DNA of 64,000 bases. It comes from Mycobacterium sp. BK086 (GTDB lineage Bacteria; Actinomycetota; Actinomycetes; Mycobacteriales; Mycobacteriaceae). Of the stretch, positions 10,076 to 20,704 are shown in pieces. Both the position numbers and the translations under genes were made by a program. The DNA is taken from NCBI GenBank assembly GCA_004362315.1, contig SNWL01000003.1, forward strand, positions 992,001 to 1,056,000. Reading direction: 5' to 3'. The notes under the pieces are model-generated. The model was not told where the DNA came from. It ran no database searches and worked only from the letters and a program-made list of their open reading frames with translations. Positions within the stretch are counted from its first letter, which is position 1; each line of letters starts with the position of its first letter.

Positions 10076-11378
10076 CGCCACTCCCCCACGGCGCGACGGC
10101 CACTCGGTCGTGTACATGCTTTCCGTTGCGCATCGGCACTCCATATGTCAGGGCCGGCCAGGCAGCGGGGACCCGCTGGCCGGGAAGGGGCGGCACGGGA
10201 AATCCGCCGGCCATCGGGTCGAACTCGGTTGTCGTCACGGGTGTTTCATGCGATCGCGCGCGTCGGGCGAAGCGCCAAATGCCAAGGACCAAGGCCACCA
10301 GTGCTGCCGCGGCGATGAGGTTGGGGATGATGCCGATGTGGCCGACCGCGTGCAGGACGGCCACGATCATGATCCAGACCAGCGAGATCGGGATGAGTAG
10401 TTTCCAGCCCAGTGCCATGAATTGGTCGTAGCGCAATCTTGGCAGGGTGGCGCGTAGCCACATGAACACGAACAGGAATGTCCATACCTTGGCCACGAAC
10501 CAGATCAGCGGCCACCACCCGGTGTTGGCGCCCTCGATCAGGCTGATCGGCCACGGTGCGTGCCAGCCGCCGAGGAACAGGGTGGTGGCCAGGGCGGAAA
10601 CGGTGGTCATGTTGACGTACTCGGCGAGCATGAACATCGCGAACTTCAGCGAGGAGTATTCGGTGTGGAAGCCGCCCACCAGTTCGCCTTCGGCCTCGGG
10701 CAGATCGAACGGGGCCCGGTTAGTTTCCCCGACCATCGAGGTGACATACACCGCGAACGAGGGCAGCAGCAGAAAGACGTACCAGGTGTGTTCCTGGGCG
10801 GCCACGATGCCCGACGTGGACATGGTGCCCGCGTAGAGGAACACCGCCGCGAACGACAGCGCCATCGCGATCTCATAGGAGATCACCTGCGCACTCGAGC
10901 GCAGTCCACCCAGCAACGGGTAGGTGGAGCCCGAGGACCAGCCGGCCAGCACGATTCCGTACACCCCGATGCTGGTGACCGCCAGGATGTAGAGCACCGC
11001 GACCGGAAGATCAGTGAGCTGCAACGGCGTTGCATGCCCGAACACCGAGACCACCGGGCCCAGCGGGATCACCGCGAACGCCAGAAACGCCGGGATCACC
11101 GAAATCACCGGCGCCATCAAATAAATCGGCTTGTCCACCCCGGCCGGCGTCAAACCCTCTTTCAGCGCGAGTTTGATGCCGTCGGCCAGCGACTGCAGGA
11201 TCCCGAACGGGCCGACCCGGTTGGGGCCGTACCGCATCTGCATACGGCCCAGGATCTTGCGCTCCAGCAGGATTGCCACCAACACCGTCAACATCAAGAA
11301 CACAAACACCGCCACGGCCTTGGCAACCATCAGCCACCACGGATCCTGGCCGAACACCGTCATATCCGGATAGCTCAT
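10068..11378 (-). CDS. nuoH: NADH-quinone oxidoreductase subunit H
   Basis: 436 residues with eight membrane segments. The conserved quinone-chamber loops are visible ([15 protein letters not shown] and [18 protein letters not shown]). A polar C-terminal tail of roughly 60 residues follows the last helix, so the protein is longer than NuoH of many bacteria; such tails occur in actinobacteria. The ATG at 11378 overlaps the nuoG stop (ATGA). Confidence 0.96.
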   Translation of the reverse strand: MSYPDMTVFGQDPWWLMVAKAVAVFVFLMLTVLVAILLERKILGRMQMRYGPNRVGPFGILQSLADGIKLALKEGLTPAGVDKPIYLMAPVISVIPAFLAFAVIPLGPVVSVFGHATPLQLTDLPVAVLYILAVTSIGVYGIVLAGWSSGSTYPLLGGLRSSAQVISYEIAMALSFAAVFLYAGTMSTSGIVAAQEHTWYVFLLLPSFAVYVTSMVGETNRAPFDLPEAEGELVGGFHTEYSSLKFAMFMLAEYVNMTTVSALATTLFLGGWHAPWPISLIEGANTGWWPLIWFVAKVWTFLFVFMWLRATLPRLRYDQFMALGWKLLIPISLVWIMIVAVLHAVGHIGIIPNLIAAAALVALVLGIWRFARRARSHETPVTTTEFDPMAGGFPVPPLPGQRVPAAWPALTYGVPMRNGKHVHDRVAVAPWGSGDA

Positions 11379-13747
11379 GCGCCCGCCTCCCGCTCAATGC
11401 ACACGACCGCACCCGTCGTAACGCCCAACGCCTCGTGCACCGCACTGCCCGGCGACTTCAACGGCAACCACACCACCCCGTCGGGCATCTCGGTGACCAC
11501 CAAGGGCACCCGGATCGCACCCCGGCCGGTCGACACCGCAACCACATCCCCGTCGGCCGCGCCGATCCCGGCCGCCGTCGCCGCCGACAACCGCACCACC
11601 ACCGGTCGCGCCGTACCCGCCAGGTACGGTTCCCCATCCTGTAATCGGCCGTCGTCCAACAACACTCGCCAGCCGGCCAACACCGCCTCACCCGGGGCGA
11701 GCTCTGCAGGTGGCGTCGGCAAGTAGTCGGCCAACGGCGAACGCGTCCCGTCCCAGCTGCCGAGCCGAGCGATCTCCGCCCGAACCGTCGTGGCGTCGGG
11801 GGTGCCGAGGTCGACTCCCATCGCGGCCGCGAGGTTGTGCAGAATCCGATGATCGGAACCGTCGCCGGTAGAGACGGCCGTCTCGAAAGGCCGAACGCGG
11901 CCCTCCCAGTTCACGAACGAACCCGTCTTCTCGGCAACCGGCGCGACCGGGAACACGACATCGGCGCGGTCCGTCACCGAGCTCTGGCGGACCTCCAGAC
12001 TCACGACAAATCCGGCAGACTCGATCGCTGCGAGTGCACCCTCCGGATCGGGCAGGTCGGCCGGATCCACGCCGCCGATCAGCAGGGCACCAACCCCCAG
12101 CGTGACCATCTCACCGAGATTCAGGCCGGCGCTTGCCGGCAAACCCGTTGTTCCCCAGATCCGTTCGACCTGCTCACGAGCGCGGCCATGCTGCACCGGC
12201 CGCCCGCCCGGCAGCAGGTTGGGTAGGCAGCCGGTATCGACGGCGCCGCGGTCGCCGGCGCGGCGGGGAATCCAGGCCAGCCGGGCACCGGTCCGCTGAG
12301 CCAACCGTGCCGCGGCCGACAACGCGCCACGGCTGGTGGCCAACCGCTCGCCGGCAAGGATGATCGCGTCCGGTGATAGTTCACTGGTCAGGCAGTCAAG
12401 CGCGACCGCCTCCTGGCCGGGTTCGGTGGCCACCACTCGGGCGGCCAGCTTCACCGATCCCGACGAGGCGAACGGCGCGATCGTCACCACCTTCAGGCCG
12501 TGTTTGCGCACCGCCTTGCGCAGCCGCAGGAACACGATCGGCGACTCGTCCTCGGGTTCGAACCCGACGAGCACCACCACCGGGGCGTTCTGCAGATCGG
12601 CGTGGCTCACCTCACGGCGGCCGGCCACCGCCGCGGCCAGGAATTCCTGCTCCTCCACCGAGTGTGGTCGGGAACGGAAGTCGATATCGTTGGTGCCCAA
12701 TGCAACCCGGGCGAACTTGGCGTACGCATACGCATCCTCGACGCTCACCCGGCCACCCACCAGCACGGCCGCCCCGTCGGCGGCCGCGGCGAGACCGCGG
12801 GCAGCAGCCTCGAGGGCTTCCGACCACGCCGCCGGGCGGAGCTGTCCCGCCTCGCGGATCAACGGGGTGGTGATGCGGTCGCCGACCCGGGTGTAGGTGA
12901 AGGCCCACCGGCCCTTGTCGCAGTTCCACTCCTCGTTGACTTCCGGGTCGTCACCGGCGAGCCGGCGCAGCACCACGCCGCGGCGATGATCGGTGCGCTG
13001 GGTGCAACCCGAGGCGCAATGCTCACACACGCTGGGACTGGACACCAGATCGAAGGGGCGCGCACGGAACCGGTAGGCGGCGCCCGTCAACGCCCCCACC
13101 GGGCAGATCTGCACCGTGTTACCGCTGAAGTAGGAATCGAACGGCTCACCCGGAGCGATGCCCACCTGCTGCAGCGCACCGCGCTCCAGCAGCGAGATGA
13201 ACGGATCACCGGCGATCTGCTCGGAAAACCGTGTGCAGCGGGCACACAACACGCAGCGTTCCCGGTCCAGCAACACCTCGGTGGACAGGTTGATCGGCTT
13301 GGGATACGTCCGCTTCGCCTTGTCGAAACGGCTCTCCGCACGTCCACTGCTCATCGCCTGGTTCTGCAGCGGGCACTCCCCGCCCTTGTCGCACACCGGG
13401 CAGTCCAGCGGATGGTTGATCAACAGCAGTTCCATCACCCCGTGCTGAGCCTTGTCGGCGGCCTCCGAGGTGTACTGGGTGCGCACCACCATGCCCTCAG
13501 ACACCGTGGTGGTGCAGCTGGCCATCGGCTTGCGCTGGCCCTCCACCTCCACCAGGCATTGCCGGCACGCGCCCACCGGCTCCAGCAGCGGATGATCGCA
13601 GAACCGCGGGATCAGCACACCCATCAACTCCGCAGCCCGAATCACCAACGTGCCCTTGGGAACCGCGACCTCGACACCGTCGATGCTGACGGTGACCATC
13701 TCCACGGGGGGGGCGTCGTGCGTATCGGTATCCGAGGTCTGCGTCAT
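11375..13747 (-). CDS. nuoG: NADH-quinone oxidoreductase subunit G
   Basis: 790 residues. The N-terminal ferredoxin-like domain has the 2Fe-2S Cys set ([15 protein letters not shown]), then the His/Cys N5 motif around [14 protein letters not shown]. Two further Cys groups follow (CVLCARC and CEHCASGC), the second marking the extra N7-type cluster. A long molybdopterin-oxidoreductase-like domain follows. ATG at 13747 is preferred over the GTG one codon upstream because it forms a TGATG junction with nuoF. Confidence 0.95.
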   Translation of the reverse strand: MTQTSDTDTHDAPPVEMVTVSIDGVEVAVPKGTLVIRAAELMGVLIPRFCDHPLLEPVGACRQCLVEVEGQRKPMASCTTTVSEGMVVRTQYTSEAADKAQHGVMELLLINHPLDCPVCDKGGECPLQNQAMSSGRAESRFDKAKRTYPKPINLSTEVLLDRERCVLCARCTRFSEQIAGDPFISLLERGALQQVGIAPGEPFDSYFSGNTVQICPVGALTGAAYRFRARPFDLVSSPSVCEHCASGCTQRTDHRRGVVLRRLAGDDPEVNEEWNCDKGRWAFTYTRVGDRITTPLIREAGQLRPAAWSEALEAAARGLAAAADGAAVLVGGRVSVEDAYAYAKFARVALGTNDIDFRSRPHSVEEQEFLAAAVAGRREVSHADLQNAPVVVLVGFEPEDESPIVFLRLRKAVRKHGLKVVTIAPFASSGSVKLAARVVATEPGQEAVALDCLTSELSPDAIILAGERLATSRGALSAAARLAQRTGARLAWIPRRAGDRGAVDTGCLPNLLPGGRPVQHGRAREQVERIWGTTGLPASAGLNLGEMVTLGVGALLIGGVDPADLPDPEGALAAIESAGFVVSLEVRQSSVTDRADVVFPVAPVAEKTGSFVNWEGRVRPFETAVSTGDGSDHRILHNLAAAMGVDLGTPDATTVRAEIARLGSWDGTRSPLADYLPTPPAELAPGEAVLAGWRVLLDDGRLQDGEPYLAGTARPVVVRLSAATAAGIGAADGDVVAVSTGRGAIRVPLVVTEMPDGVVWLPLKSPGSAVHEALGVTTGAVVCIEREAGA

Positions 13748-15045
13748 CACGCTCCCACCCCTGCTGACGAGAGCATGGCGGCTCGTGGATCGAACGGGCA
13801 GCCACTACTGAGATGATCTTCGTACTCGCCGCGAAAGTGCTTGATCGACGAGATCACCGGTGAGGCCGCACCATCCCCCAACGCGCAGAACGACTTTCCG
13901 TTGAGCGTGTCGGCGATGTCGAGAAGATTGTGCAGATCCGCGTACGTTGACCAGCCGCTCTCGAGGTCGGCATAGATCTGGCTGAGCCAGTACGTTCCTT
14001 CGCGGCAGGGTGTGCACTTGCCGCACGACTCATGGGCGTAGAACTCGGTCCAGCGCCGCACTGCCCGTACCACACAGGTGGTCTCGTCGAAGATCTGCAG
14101 CGCCTTGGTGCCCAGCATCGACCCGACCGAGGCCATGCCTTCGTAATCCAGTGGCACGTCCAGGTGTTCGGCAGTCAGCAACGGGGTCGACGATCCGCCG
14201 GGAGTCCAGAACTTCAGCTCGTGCCCGGCCCGCACCCCGCCCGCGCGATCCAATAACTCACGCAACGTGATCCCCAGCGGTGCCTCGTACTGCCCGGGTT
14301 TCGTCACATGCCCGGACAACGAGTAGATGGTGCAGCCCGGTGACCTCTCGGTGCCCATCGAGGTGAACCAGCCGACCCCGTTGAGCAGTATCGGCGGCAC
14401 CGTGGCGATCGATTCGACATTGTTGACGACGGTCGGGCAGGCATACAGCCCGGCCTCCGCGGGAAATGGTGGGCGCAGCCGGGGCTGGCCGCGCCGGCCT
14501 TCCAGCGAGTCAAGCAGGGCGGTCTCCTCACCGCAGATGTAGGCCCCGGCCCCGGCGTGCACGATCAACTCCAGATCGAAGCCCGAGCCCTGGATGTTTG
14601 TGCCGAGATAACCCGCCTCGTAGGCCTCGGCCACCGCGACCTGCAGACGGCGCAATACCGGCACCACCTCACCACGGACATAGATGAAGGCGTGCCGGGC
14701 CCGGATCGCATACGCCGCGATGATCGCACCCTCGACCAGCGAATGGGGTGTGGCGTACATCAGTGGAACGTCTTTACACGTACCGGGTTCCGACTCGTCG
14801 GCATTCACCACCAGATAATGCGGCTTGGCATCGTCCTGCGGGATGAACGACCACTTGGCCCCGGTCGGGAAACCCGCACCGCCCCGTCCGCGCAGTCCGG
14901 ACTCCTTGACGGCGTCGATGACCTCGACGGGTGTCATCGTCAGTGCCTTGGCGAGGGCTTGGTAGCCATCGTGGCGCAGATAGTTGGCCAGGGTCCAGGA
15001 CTGCGGGTCATTCCAATGACGCGTCAGCACACGGTCAAACGTCAT
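13747..15045 (-). CDS. nuoF: NADH-quinone oxidoreductase subunit F (NADH/FMN binding)
   Basis: 432 residues from ATG at 15045 ([11 protein letters not shown]), one base after the nuoE stop. The FMN/NADH glycine-rich motifs [13 protein letters not shown] and [14 protein letters not shown] are present, and [12 protein letters not shown] binds the N3 4Fe-4S cluster. This is the NADH entry site of complex I. Residues of the open frame upstream of this start are low-complexity and unrelated to the family. Confidence 0.97.
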   Translation of the reverse strand: MTFDRVLTRHWNDPQSWTLANYLRHDGYQALAKALTMTPVEVIDAVKESGLRGRGGAGFPTGAKWSFIPQDDAKPHYLVVNADESEPGTCKDVPLMYATPHSLVEGAIIAAYAIRARHAFIYVRGEVVPVLRRLQVAVAEAYEAGYLGTNIQGSGFDLELIVHAGAGAYICGEETALLDSLEGRRGQPRLRPPFPAEAGLYACPTVVNNVESIATVPPILLNGVGWFTSMGTERSPGCTIYSLSGHVTKPGQYEAPLGITLRELLDRAGGVRAGHELKFWTPGGSSTPLLTAEHLDVPLDYEGMASVGSMLGTKALQIFDETTCVVRAVRRWTEFYAHESCGKCTPCREGTYWLSQIYADLESGWSTYADLHNLLDIADTLNGKSFCALGDGAASPVISSIKHFRGEYEDHLSSGCPFDPRAAMLSSAGVGA

Positions 15046-15046
15046 C

Positions 15047-15694
15047 TCAGACCTCTTCCTCAGCGGTGGGAGCGAGCCCCGCCAGGGTTCGTGCGGTGTC
15101 GCGGAAGGAGCAGACTTGTGAGCCGCGGGTGGCGTGTGGTGTGTGGCCGGCGCGGATGTGTTCGATGAGTTCGCGTGCGGTGGAGGGTGTTTGGTTGTCG
15201 AAGAATTCCCAGTTGACCATGATGACGGGGGCGTAGTCGCAGGCGGCGTTGCATTCGATGTGCTCGAGGGTGATGGCACCGTCGGCGGTGGTGTCCCCAG
15301 CGTGGACACCGAGATCGGTTTGCAGGGTGTCCAGGATGGCGTCGCCGCCCATGATGGCGCACAGGGTGTTGGTGCACACCCCGACCAGGTACTTCCCGGT
15401 GGGGGTGCGGCGGTACATGGAGTAGAAGGTGGCCACCGCAGCGACCTCCGCCTCGGTCAGATCGAGTTGACGGGCGCAGAAACCGATTCCGGCGGTGGTG
15501 ACATACCCGTCTTCGGATTGCACCAGATGCAACAAGGGCAGCAAGGCGGAGCGGGCTTGGGGGTAGCGGGCGATGATGGTGGCGGCATCGCCGGCCAGCC
15601 GTTGTTCGGTGTCCGCCGGATAGCTGGTGGGTCCGCTGATGGGGGGGCCGGGTTCCTCGGGCCGCGGCCCGAGCACGAGGTCGATGGGATTCAT
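15047..15694 (-). CDS. nuoE: NADH-quinone oxidoreductase subunit E (2Fe-2S)
   Basis: 215 residues. The thioredoxin-like 2Fe-2S motif is seen as [13 protein letters not shown] followed by [12 protein letters not shown]. It pairs with NuoF to form the NADH dehydrogenase tip. It starts with ATG at 15694, overlapping the nuoD stop by 4 bp. Confidence 0.97.
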   Translation of the reverse strand: MNPIDLVLGPRPEEPGPPISGPTSYPADTEQRLAGDAATIIARYPQARSALLPLLHLVQSEDGYVTTAGIGFCARQLDLTEAEVAAVATFYSMYRRTPTGKYLVGVCTNTLCAIMGGDAILDTLQTDLGVHAGDTTADGAITLEHIECNAACDYAPVIMVNWEFFDNQTPSTARELIEHIRAGHTPHATRGSQVCSFRDTARTLAGLAPTAEEEV

Positions 15695-16980
15695 CGGTCG
15701 ACACCTCCCATGACCGGATCAATACTGGCGACGGCGGCGATGACGTCGGCGACCATGCCGCCTTCCGACATCGCGGCCACCGCTTGCAGATTGGTGAACG
15801 ACGGGTCGCGGTAGTGCACCCGATAGGGGCGGGTGCCACCATCGGAGACCATGTGCACGCCCAACTCGCCGCGCGGGGATTCCACCGCGGTGTACACCTG
15901 CCCGGCGGGCACCCGGATGCCCTCGGTGACCAGTTTGAAGTGGTGGATCAGGCCTTCCATCGAGGTGCCCATGATCTTGGCGATATGGGCCGGGCTGTTC
16001 CCCAACCCGTCGGGGCCTAACTGGAGGTCGGCGGGCCAGGCCAGCTTCTTGTCGCTGATCATCACCGGGCCGGGCTCCAGCCGCTCCAAGCATTGTTCGA
16101 CGATCTTCAGTGATTGGTGCATTTCGCCGACCCGGATCAGATAGCGGCCGTAGCAGTCCGCGCCGGTGGCGGTGACAACGTCGAAGTCGTAGGTCTCATA
16201 GCCGCAATAGGGTTGGGTCTTGCGCAGGTCGTGGGGCAGGCCGGTGGAGCGCAGCACCGGGCCGGTGATGCCCAAAGCCATGCAGCCGGTCAGATCCAGA
16301 TAGCCGATCCCTTGGGTGCGGGCCTTCCAGATGTAGCTTTCGGTCAACAGGTCTTCGAGTTCGCGTAACCGGCCCGGCAGAATCTTGAGCAAGTCCGCGA
16401 CGCGTTGGGGTCCGTCGTCGGGGAGGTCGGTCGCCAGCCCGCCGGGGCGGATGTAGGCGTTGTTCATCCGTAACCCGGTGATCGCCTCGAACACATTGAG
16501 AATCAACTCGCGTTCCCGGAAGCCGAAGAACATTGGCGTCATCGCGCCCAGCTCCATGCCGCCGGTGGCCAGTGCCACCAGATGGCTGGAGATGCGGTTG
16601 AGTTCCATCAACATCACCCGCACCACACTGGCGCGCACCGGGATGTCGTCGGTGATGTCCAGAAGCCGTTCCACACCAAGGCAATACGCGGTCTCATTGA
16701 AAAACGGCGAGAGGTAGTCCATCCGCGTCACGAACGTCACACCCTGCGTCCAGGTGCGGTACTCCAGATTCTTCTCGATCCCGGTATGCAAATAACCGAT
16801 ACCGCACCGCGCCTCGGTGACCGTCTCACCCTCGATCTCCAAGATCAACCGCAACACCCCATGGGTCGAGGGATGCTGCGGACCCATATTCACCACAAGG
16901 CGCTCTGCGCGGTCTTCGACCGCCGCGGAAGTGATGGCATCCCAATCGCTTCCATTGACCGTGAACGTCGCTTCGACCAT
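15691..16980 (-). CDS. nuoD: NADH-quinone oxidoreductase subunit D
   Basis: 429 residues, the 49-kDa subunit that builds the quinone pocket with NuoB and is evolutionarily related to hydrogenase large subunits. [13 protein letters not shown] is at about residues 32-44. A C-terminal [12 protein letters not shown] block is also visible. The two Ni-binding Cys pairs of hydrogenases are absent, as expected. ATG at 16980 shares one base with the nuoC stop. Confidence 0.97.
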   Translation of the reverse strand: MVEATFTVNGSDWDAITSAAVEDRAERLVVNMGPQHPSTHGVLRLILEIEGETVTEARCGIGYLHTGIEKNLEYRTWTQGVTFVTRMDYLSPFFNETAYCLGVERLLDITDDIPVRASVVRVMLMELNRISSHLVALATGGMELGAMTPMFFGFRERELILNVFEAITGLRMNNAYIRPGGLATDLPDDGPQRVADLLKILPGRLRELEDLLTESYIWKARTQGIGYLDLTGCMALGITGPVLRSTGLPHDLRKTQPYCGYETYDFDVVTATGADCYGRYLIRVGEMHQSLKIVEQCLERLEPGPVMISDKKLAWPADLQLGPDGLGNSPAHIAKIMGTSMEGLIHHFKLVTEGIRVPAGQVYTAVESPRGELGVHMVSDGGTRPYRVHYRDPSFTNLQAVAAMSEGGMVADVIAAVASIDPVMGGVDR

Positions 16981-17588
16981 CAGCGATACGACCTCCGCTC
17001 ATCTGGGGGCGCGACACGTGCGCCGTGATACTCAACGGGGACGCCGCCCAGCGGGTAGTCCTTGCGCTGCGGGTGGCCCACCCAGTCATCCGGCATCTCG
17101 ATACGCGTCAAACCCGGATGACCGTCGAACACGATCCCGAAGAAGTCGTAGGTCTCCCGCTCATGCCAGTCAACCGTCGGATACACCGAAAGCAACGACG
17201 GCACATGCGGATCGGCATCCGGGCACGCCACCTCGACCTGCACCCGCCGGTTATGCGTGATCGACATCAACGGATAAAACGCATGCAACTCACGACCACT
17301 GTCATCCGGATAATGCACACCCGATACACCACAACACAATTCGAACCGCAACGCCGGCGCATCTCGCAAGGCGCGTGCGACCACGAGAAGCATCCGACGC
17401 GCCACGTGCAGCGTGAGCTGCCCGGCCTGGACGACAACACGTTCCACCGCATAGCTGAACTCGTCGCCGAGGGTGAGCGCGAGTTCGTCGACGATGTCGT
17501 CGAAATAGCCGCCATACGGGCGGGGTGTGCTGTCCCACCCGGGCTTACGACGAACCAGTCGACCGTATCCCGAGACATCGCCGCTCAC
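16980..17588 (-). CDS. nuoC: NADH-quinone oxidoreductase subunit C
   Basis: 202 residues with a GTG start at 17588 that overlaps the nuoB stop (GTGA). The conserved block [19 protein letters not shown] and a C-terminal [12 protein letters not shown] are diagnostic. NuoC is a separate protein here, not fused to NuoD. Confidence 0.96.
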   Translation of the reverse strand: MSGDVSGYGRLVRRKPGWDSTPRPYGGYFDDIVDELALTLGDEFSYAVERVVVQAGQLTLHVARRMLLVVARALRDAPALRFELCCGVSGVHYPDDSGRELHAFYPLMSITHNRRVQVEVACPDADPHVPSLLSVYPTVDWHERETYDFFGIVFDGHPGLTRIEMPDDWVGHPQRKDYPLGGVPVEYHGARVAPPDERRSYR

Positions 17589-18139
17589 CGCAGCAGTCCC
17601 TTGAGTTCCAGGGTGGTGGGGGCAGCCAGTGCGGCTTGTTCAGCCGCCGCGATGGCCTCAGCGCGATGCACCCCCAACGGCATCTCGGCGATCTTGGCGT
17701 GCAGAGCCAGAATCGCGTTCAACAACATCTCCGGACGCGGCGGACAACCCGGCAGATAAATATCCACCGGCACCACATGATCCACACCCTGAACCACCGC
17801 GTAGTTGTTGAACATCCCCCCACTGGAGGCACACACCCCCATCGCCAGCACCCACTTCGGCTCGGCCATCTGGTCATACACCTGCCGCAACACTGGGGCC
17901 ATCTTCTGGCTCACCCGCCCGGCCACGATCATCAGATCCGCCTGCCGCGGCGTGGCCGAAAACCGCTCCATCCCAAACCGGGCGATATCAAACCGCGGCG
18001 AAGCCGTTGCCATCATCTCGATCGCACAACACGCCAACCCGAACGTCGCCGGCCACAGCGACCCCTTACGGACGAACCCGGCCACCTTCTCCACCGTCGA
18101 CAGCAAGATGCCGCCCGGCAGCTGCTCTTCTAATCCCAT
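17585..18139 (-). CDS. nuoB: NADH-quinone oxidoreductase subunit B (N2 cluster)
   Basis: 184 residues from ATG at 18139 ([13 protein letters not shown]), the length of the M. tuberculosis protein. The cluster N2 ligands are in [19 protein letters not shown] and PGCPPRPE. NuoB is related to hydrogenase small subunits and delivers electrons to quinone. The frame extends seven codons upstream, but those overlap nuoA further and are not conserved. The gene overlaps nuoA by 10 bp. Confidence 0.97.
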   Translation of the reverse strand: MGLEEQLPGGILLSTVEKVAGFVRKGSLWPATFGLACCAIEMMATASPRFDIARFGMERFSATPRQADLMIVAGRVSQKMAPVLRQVYDQMAEPKWVLAMGVCASSGGMFNNYAVVQGVDHVVPVDIYLPGCPPRPEMLLNAILALHAKIAEMPLGVHRAEAIAAAEQAALAAPTTLELKGLLR

Positions 18140-18489
18140 TCCAGCCCACCCCGGCGCCACACATACCCGTACGCCACGAATACCGTCCCCATGAAAATCA
18201 GCATCTCCACCAGCGCGAACGTCCCCAACGCATCAAAAGAAACCGCCCACGGATAGAGGAACACGATCTCGATGTCGAACACGATGAACAACATCGCGGT
18301 CAGGTAGTACTTGATCGGGAACCGCTGACCGGTCGGCTCCCCGGCCACCGGCTCGATCCCACACTCATACGCCTCGAGCTTGGCGCGGTTGAACCGCCGC
18401 GGACCGATCACCAACGCGATCACCACCGACACGATCGCGAACGCCGCGGCAATAACCCCCAACACCAAGATGGGCAGATACAGGCCCAA
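18130..18489 (-). CDS. nuoA: NADH-quinone oxidoreductase subunit A (TTG start)
   Basis: 119 residues with three membrane segments. The conserved loop AYECGIEP and [13 protein letters not shown] are present. The chosen start is TTG at 18489 ([11 protein letters not shown]), because AAGGAGG lies 8-9 bases upstream and NuoA similarity begins there. The ATG at 18540 would add 17 residues that read across this ribosome site and are unlike the family. First gene of the nuo operon. Confidence 0.9.
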   Translation of the reverse strand: MGLYLPILVLGVIAAAFAIVSVVIALVIGPRRFNRAKLEAYECGIEPVAGEPTGQRFPIKYYLTAMLFIVFDIEIVFLYPWAVSFDALGTFALVEMLIFMGTVFVAYGYVWRRGGLEWD

Positions 18490-18656
18490 TCCCCTGCCCT
18501 CCTTCTTCAGTAGCGGCGCGCAGCGCGCCGACGGCGCCAAGCGGTAGCGGTAGCGGTATGTCTACCGCTCATCGCGGCACAGGTATCCCCCAATAGGGGG
18601 GAGAAGCATGGGGAGGCGGGGGGTGAAATTCGATACCCGCCAGTAACTTTCGCGAT
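18490..18656 (-). promoter_or_regulatory. Leader/promoter region upstream of nuoA
   Basis: 167 bp between the P450 stop and nuoA. It holds three near-direct copies of GCGGTA at 18541-18558 and a perfect 7-bp inverted repeat (AGCGGTA 18552-18558, TACCGCT 18563-18569). A second palindrome, CCCCC-AATA-GGGGG, lies at 18587-18600. No U-run follows either one on the minus strand, so read-through from the hydrogenase operon into nuo is possible. Promoter boxes were not assigned. Confidence 0.5.
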
Positions 18657-19871
18657 TCAGTGCACGGCGAGATGCAAATACGCGTGTCGCCGTGCGAGAA
18701 CACTCGGCAACCAGGGCCCGACGTCGACCGCGTCGAACCAAGCGGTGCGTTCGAGCATGAGCCCTAGCACTGTCATCGCTTCCAGCCGTGCCAGCGGTGC
18801 CCCGAGACAGAAGTGGACACCCCTGCCAAAGGAGAGGTGCCCCTTGGTTTTCGGCCGGTTGAGCCGAAACTCATCCGGCGACTCGATGTGCTCGGGATCT
18901 CGGTTGGCAGCTCCCCACAGCAGCAGCACCCGGGAGCCGGCGGGCAATGTGACACCGCAGAGTTCGGTATCACGCACCACGTGGCGATAGTGCGCCCGAA
19001 AAGGCGGCTCCAACCGCAGTGTTTCTTCGATGAAGGCGCCCAACAACTCCGGATGAGCGCGCAGCTGCGCTTGAAGATCCGGTTCGGTCGCAAGTAGTGA
19101 CACCGCCGTCCCGAGCAGCGACGCCGTGGACTCGCCGCCCGCGCTGAACAGTGACACCAGGATGAGCTGCGCGGTGAAGTGGTTCAGCCGATCCTCAATG
19201 CACGCCCTCGCGAGCTCACCGATCAGATCGTCCTGGGGATCTGCGATGGCAGTCCTCAGATGTTCGGCGATGTAATCGCTGAGCTCGGTGATAGCGGTCA
19301 TCGACGCGGCCAGTTCGTCGGCCGACATCAAGCCGTCGAGCAATTGGGTGGTGGCATATCCCCAGTGCGCCAGCCTGTCGGTGTCGGCGTCAGGAACACC
19401 GATGAGGCGCGCGACAATCGTCATCGGCAACCGGTTGGCCACCGTGTCCATCCACTCGATACCACCGTCGGCAAGGCCGGCCGACCACTGCCGCTCGAAG
19501 ACGTTGGCGATCAACGGGCCAAGCCCCGCAACACGCTTCGCCGTGAATTGTGCAAGCACCAGCTTGCGATGCAGGGAGTGCACCGGATCGTCAGCGGTCA
19601 CCAGGATATGCGTCGCGCCCCCGACCCCGTCCATCGTGAATGGTGCCACGCCGCCGTCGGCGGTGTAGGTCATCGTCGCGGTGAGGTTTGACGAGAAATC
19701 CTGCGGCCGCGCAGTGACATCGGTGATCGACGCCCACGTGGACGCCAGATAGAACCCCGAATCACCGACCTGATGCACCGGCCCCGCCGCCCGCAGCCGG
19801 CCGTAGAGCGGATACGGATTCTGGATTGCGTCCGCGCTGAAGAATTCAGCCGGATCGACGACGGTGGTCAC
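18657..19871 (-). CDS. Cytochrome P450 coupled to the hydrogenase operon
   Basis: 404 residues, a soluble bacterial class P450. Seen: I-helix AGGEST at 244-249, ExxR at E283-R286, and the heme loop FGRGVHFCLG with the thiolate Cys355. The substrate cannot be told from sequence. It starts with GTG at 19871, overlapping the upstream gene's stop by 4 bp (GTGA), so it should be translated from the same message as the hydrogenase accessory genes. No dedicated ferredoxin or reductase gene is adjacent; the Rieske protein two genes upstream is the only nearby iron-sulfur carrier. Whether it serves hydrogenase function or arrived by chance is open. Confidence 0.9.
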   Translation of the reverse strand: MTTVVDPAEFFSADAIQNPYPLYGRLRAAGPVHQVGDSGFYLASTWASITDVTARPQDFSSNLTATMTYTADGGVAPFTMDGVGGATHILVTADDPVHSLHRKLVLAQFTAKRVAGLGPLIANVFERQWSAGLADGGIEWMDTVANRLPMTIVARLIGVPDADTDRLAHWGYATTQLLDGLMSADELAASMTAITELSDYIAEHLRTAIADPQDDLIGELARACIEDRLNHFTAQLILVSLFSAGGESTASLLGTAVSLLATEPDLQAQLRAHPELLGAFIEETLRLEPPFRAHYRHVVRDTELCGVTLPAGSRVLLLWGAANRDPEHIESPDEFRLNRPKTKGHLSFGRGVHFCLGAPLARLEAMTVLGLMLERTAWFDAVDVGPWLPSVLARRHAYLHLAVH

Positions 19872-20704
19872 GCGATCAAGCCCAGCAGCCCAGGATCAAA
19901 GGTTGCCCGTGCCGCCACCGACGCGGCGGCCGCCGAAACCACCAGCGCCGCATCACTTTCGTAACCCTTCGGAAAGACGATCTCGGCGCTGTCCGGGCTC
20001 TCGCGGTGCGCCATCAGCCAGTCGTAGAGCAGCCAATCCACCGCGCAGGTCACCGTCAACGGATCGGCGTCCGCTGAGCGGGAGGCGGCGACCAACGCCT
20101 GCAATGCATCGCGATGTTCCTTGCGGGCGGCGTCCTTGTTCACCCCCGAGCTGTCGAAGAACAGCATCGCCAGGGTCAGCGGAAACCGTTGGCCCGCTTC
20201 GGTACGCACCAGCCAGCGGCCACCCTTCCACGGCTTGTCCGGGTCTACCTGATGGAATTCACCGAAGCCACCGACCACTCCGATCGACGGGTCGTCGAGT
20301 TCGCCGTCGAACGGTGCCGGCCCGAGCAGATCCAGCGGCAGACGCGCCCGGATCGAGAACAAGGCCGCAGTCCCGATGATCTTGCCGGCCCGTAGGTCCG
20401 CGCTGAAGCCCGACTGCTCCAGCGCCGCCGCGTATTCGAAACACAAACGGTCGAGCGTGCGGTGAAGCTCGAACAACCCGTCTCGCTCGTCAGCGTCAGC
20501 GGGCAGTCGGCCGCCACCCAGGATGTCGCCGAACCGGCCCGCCGCGATGATCAACGCGTCATCCAGTGCTTCAAGGTGGGTGGCGACCAACCGGTCTGGT
20601 TCGTCGTCGTCGGCGACGAGGGCCTGCAACGAGATCGGCCTACCGCTCGCTGCCGCCCAGTAGAACCCGATCTGCCCGTCTTCCTGGATGATTCGTGGTC
20701 TCAC
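19868..20704 (-). CDS. Conserved-looking hypothetical protein of the hydrogenase operon
   Basis: 278 residues, GTG start at 20704 overlapping the NHL gene stop (GTGA). I do not recognise a family. The protein is acidic, predicted soluble, without Cys-rich motifs, signal peptide or membrane helices. It has a central Gly-rich stretch (GVVGGFGEFHQVDPDKPWKGG) and ends in an Ala-rich helix. Placement between the NHL propeller and the P450, with 4-bp overlaps on both sides, makes a role in hydrogenase assembly or electron transfer plausible, but that is inference. Confidence 0.75.
   Translation of the reverse strand: MRPRIIQEDGQIGFYWAAASGRPISLQALVADDDEPDRLVATHLEALDDALIIAAGRFGDILGGGRLPADADERDGLFELHRTLDRLCFEYAAALEQSGFSADLRAGKIIGTAALFSIRARLPLDLLGPAPFDGELDDPSIGVVGGFGEFHQVDPDKPWKGGRWLVRTEAGQRFPLTLAMLFFDSSGVNKDAARKEHRDALQALVAASRSADADPLTVTCAVDWLLYDWLMAHRESPDSAEIVFPKGYESDAALVVSAAAASVAARATFDPGLLGLIA

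Noticed and set aside
12500..13816. 438-residue open frame opposite nuoG and the end of nuoF
   Set aside because: Antisense shadow with repetitive composition.
18587..18600. Rho-independent terminator for the hydrogenase operon
   Set aside because: The stem is only five base pairs and no T-run follows on the minus strand; kept as a palindrome of unknown role.
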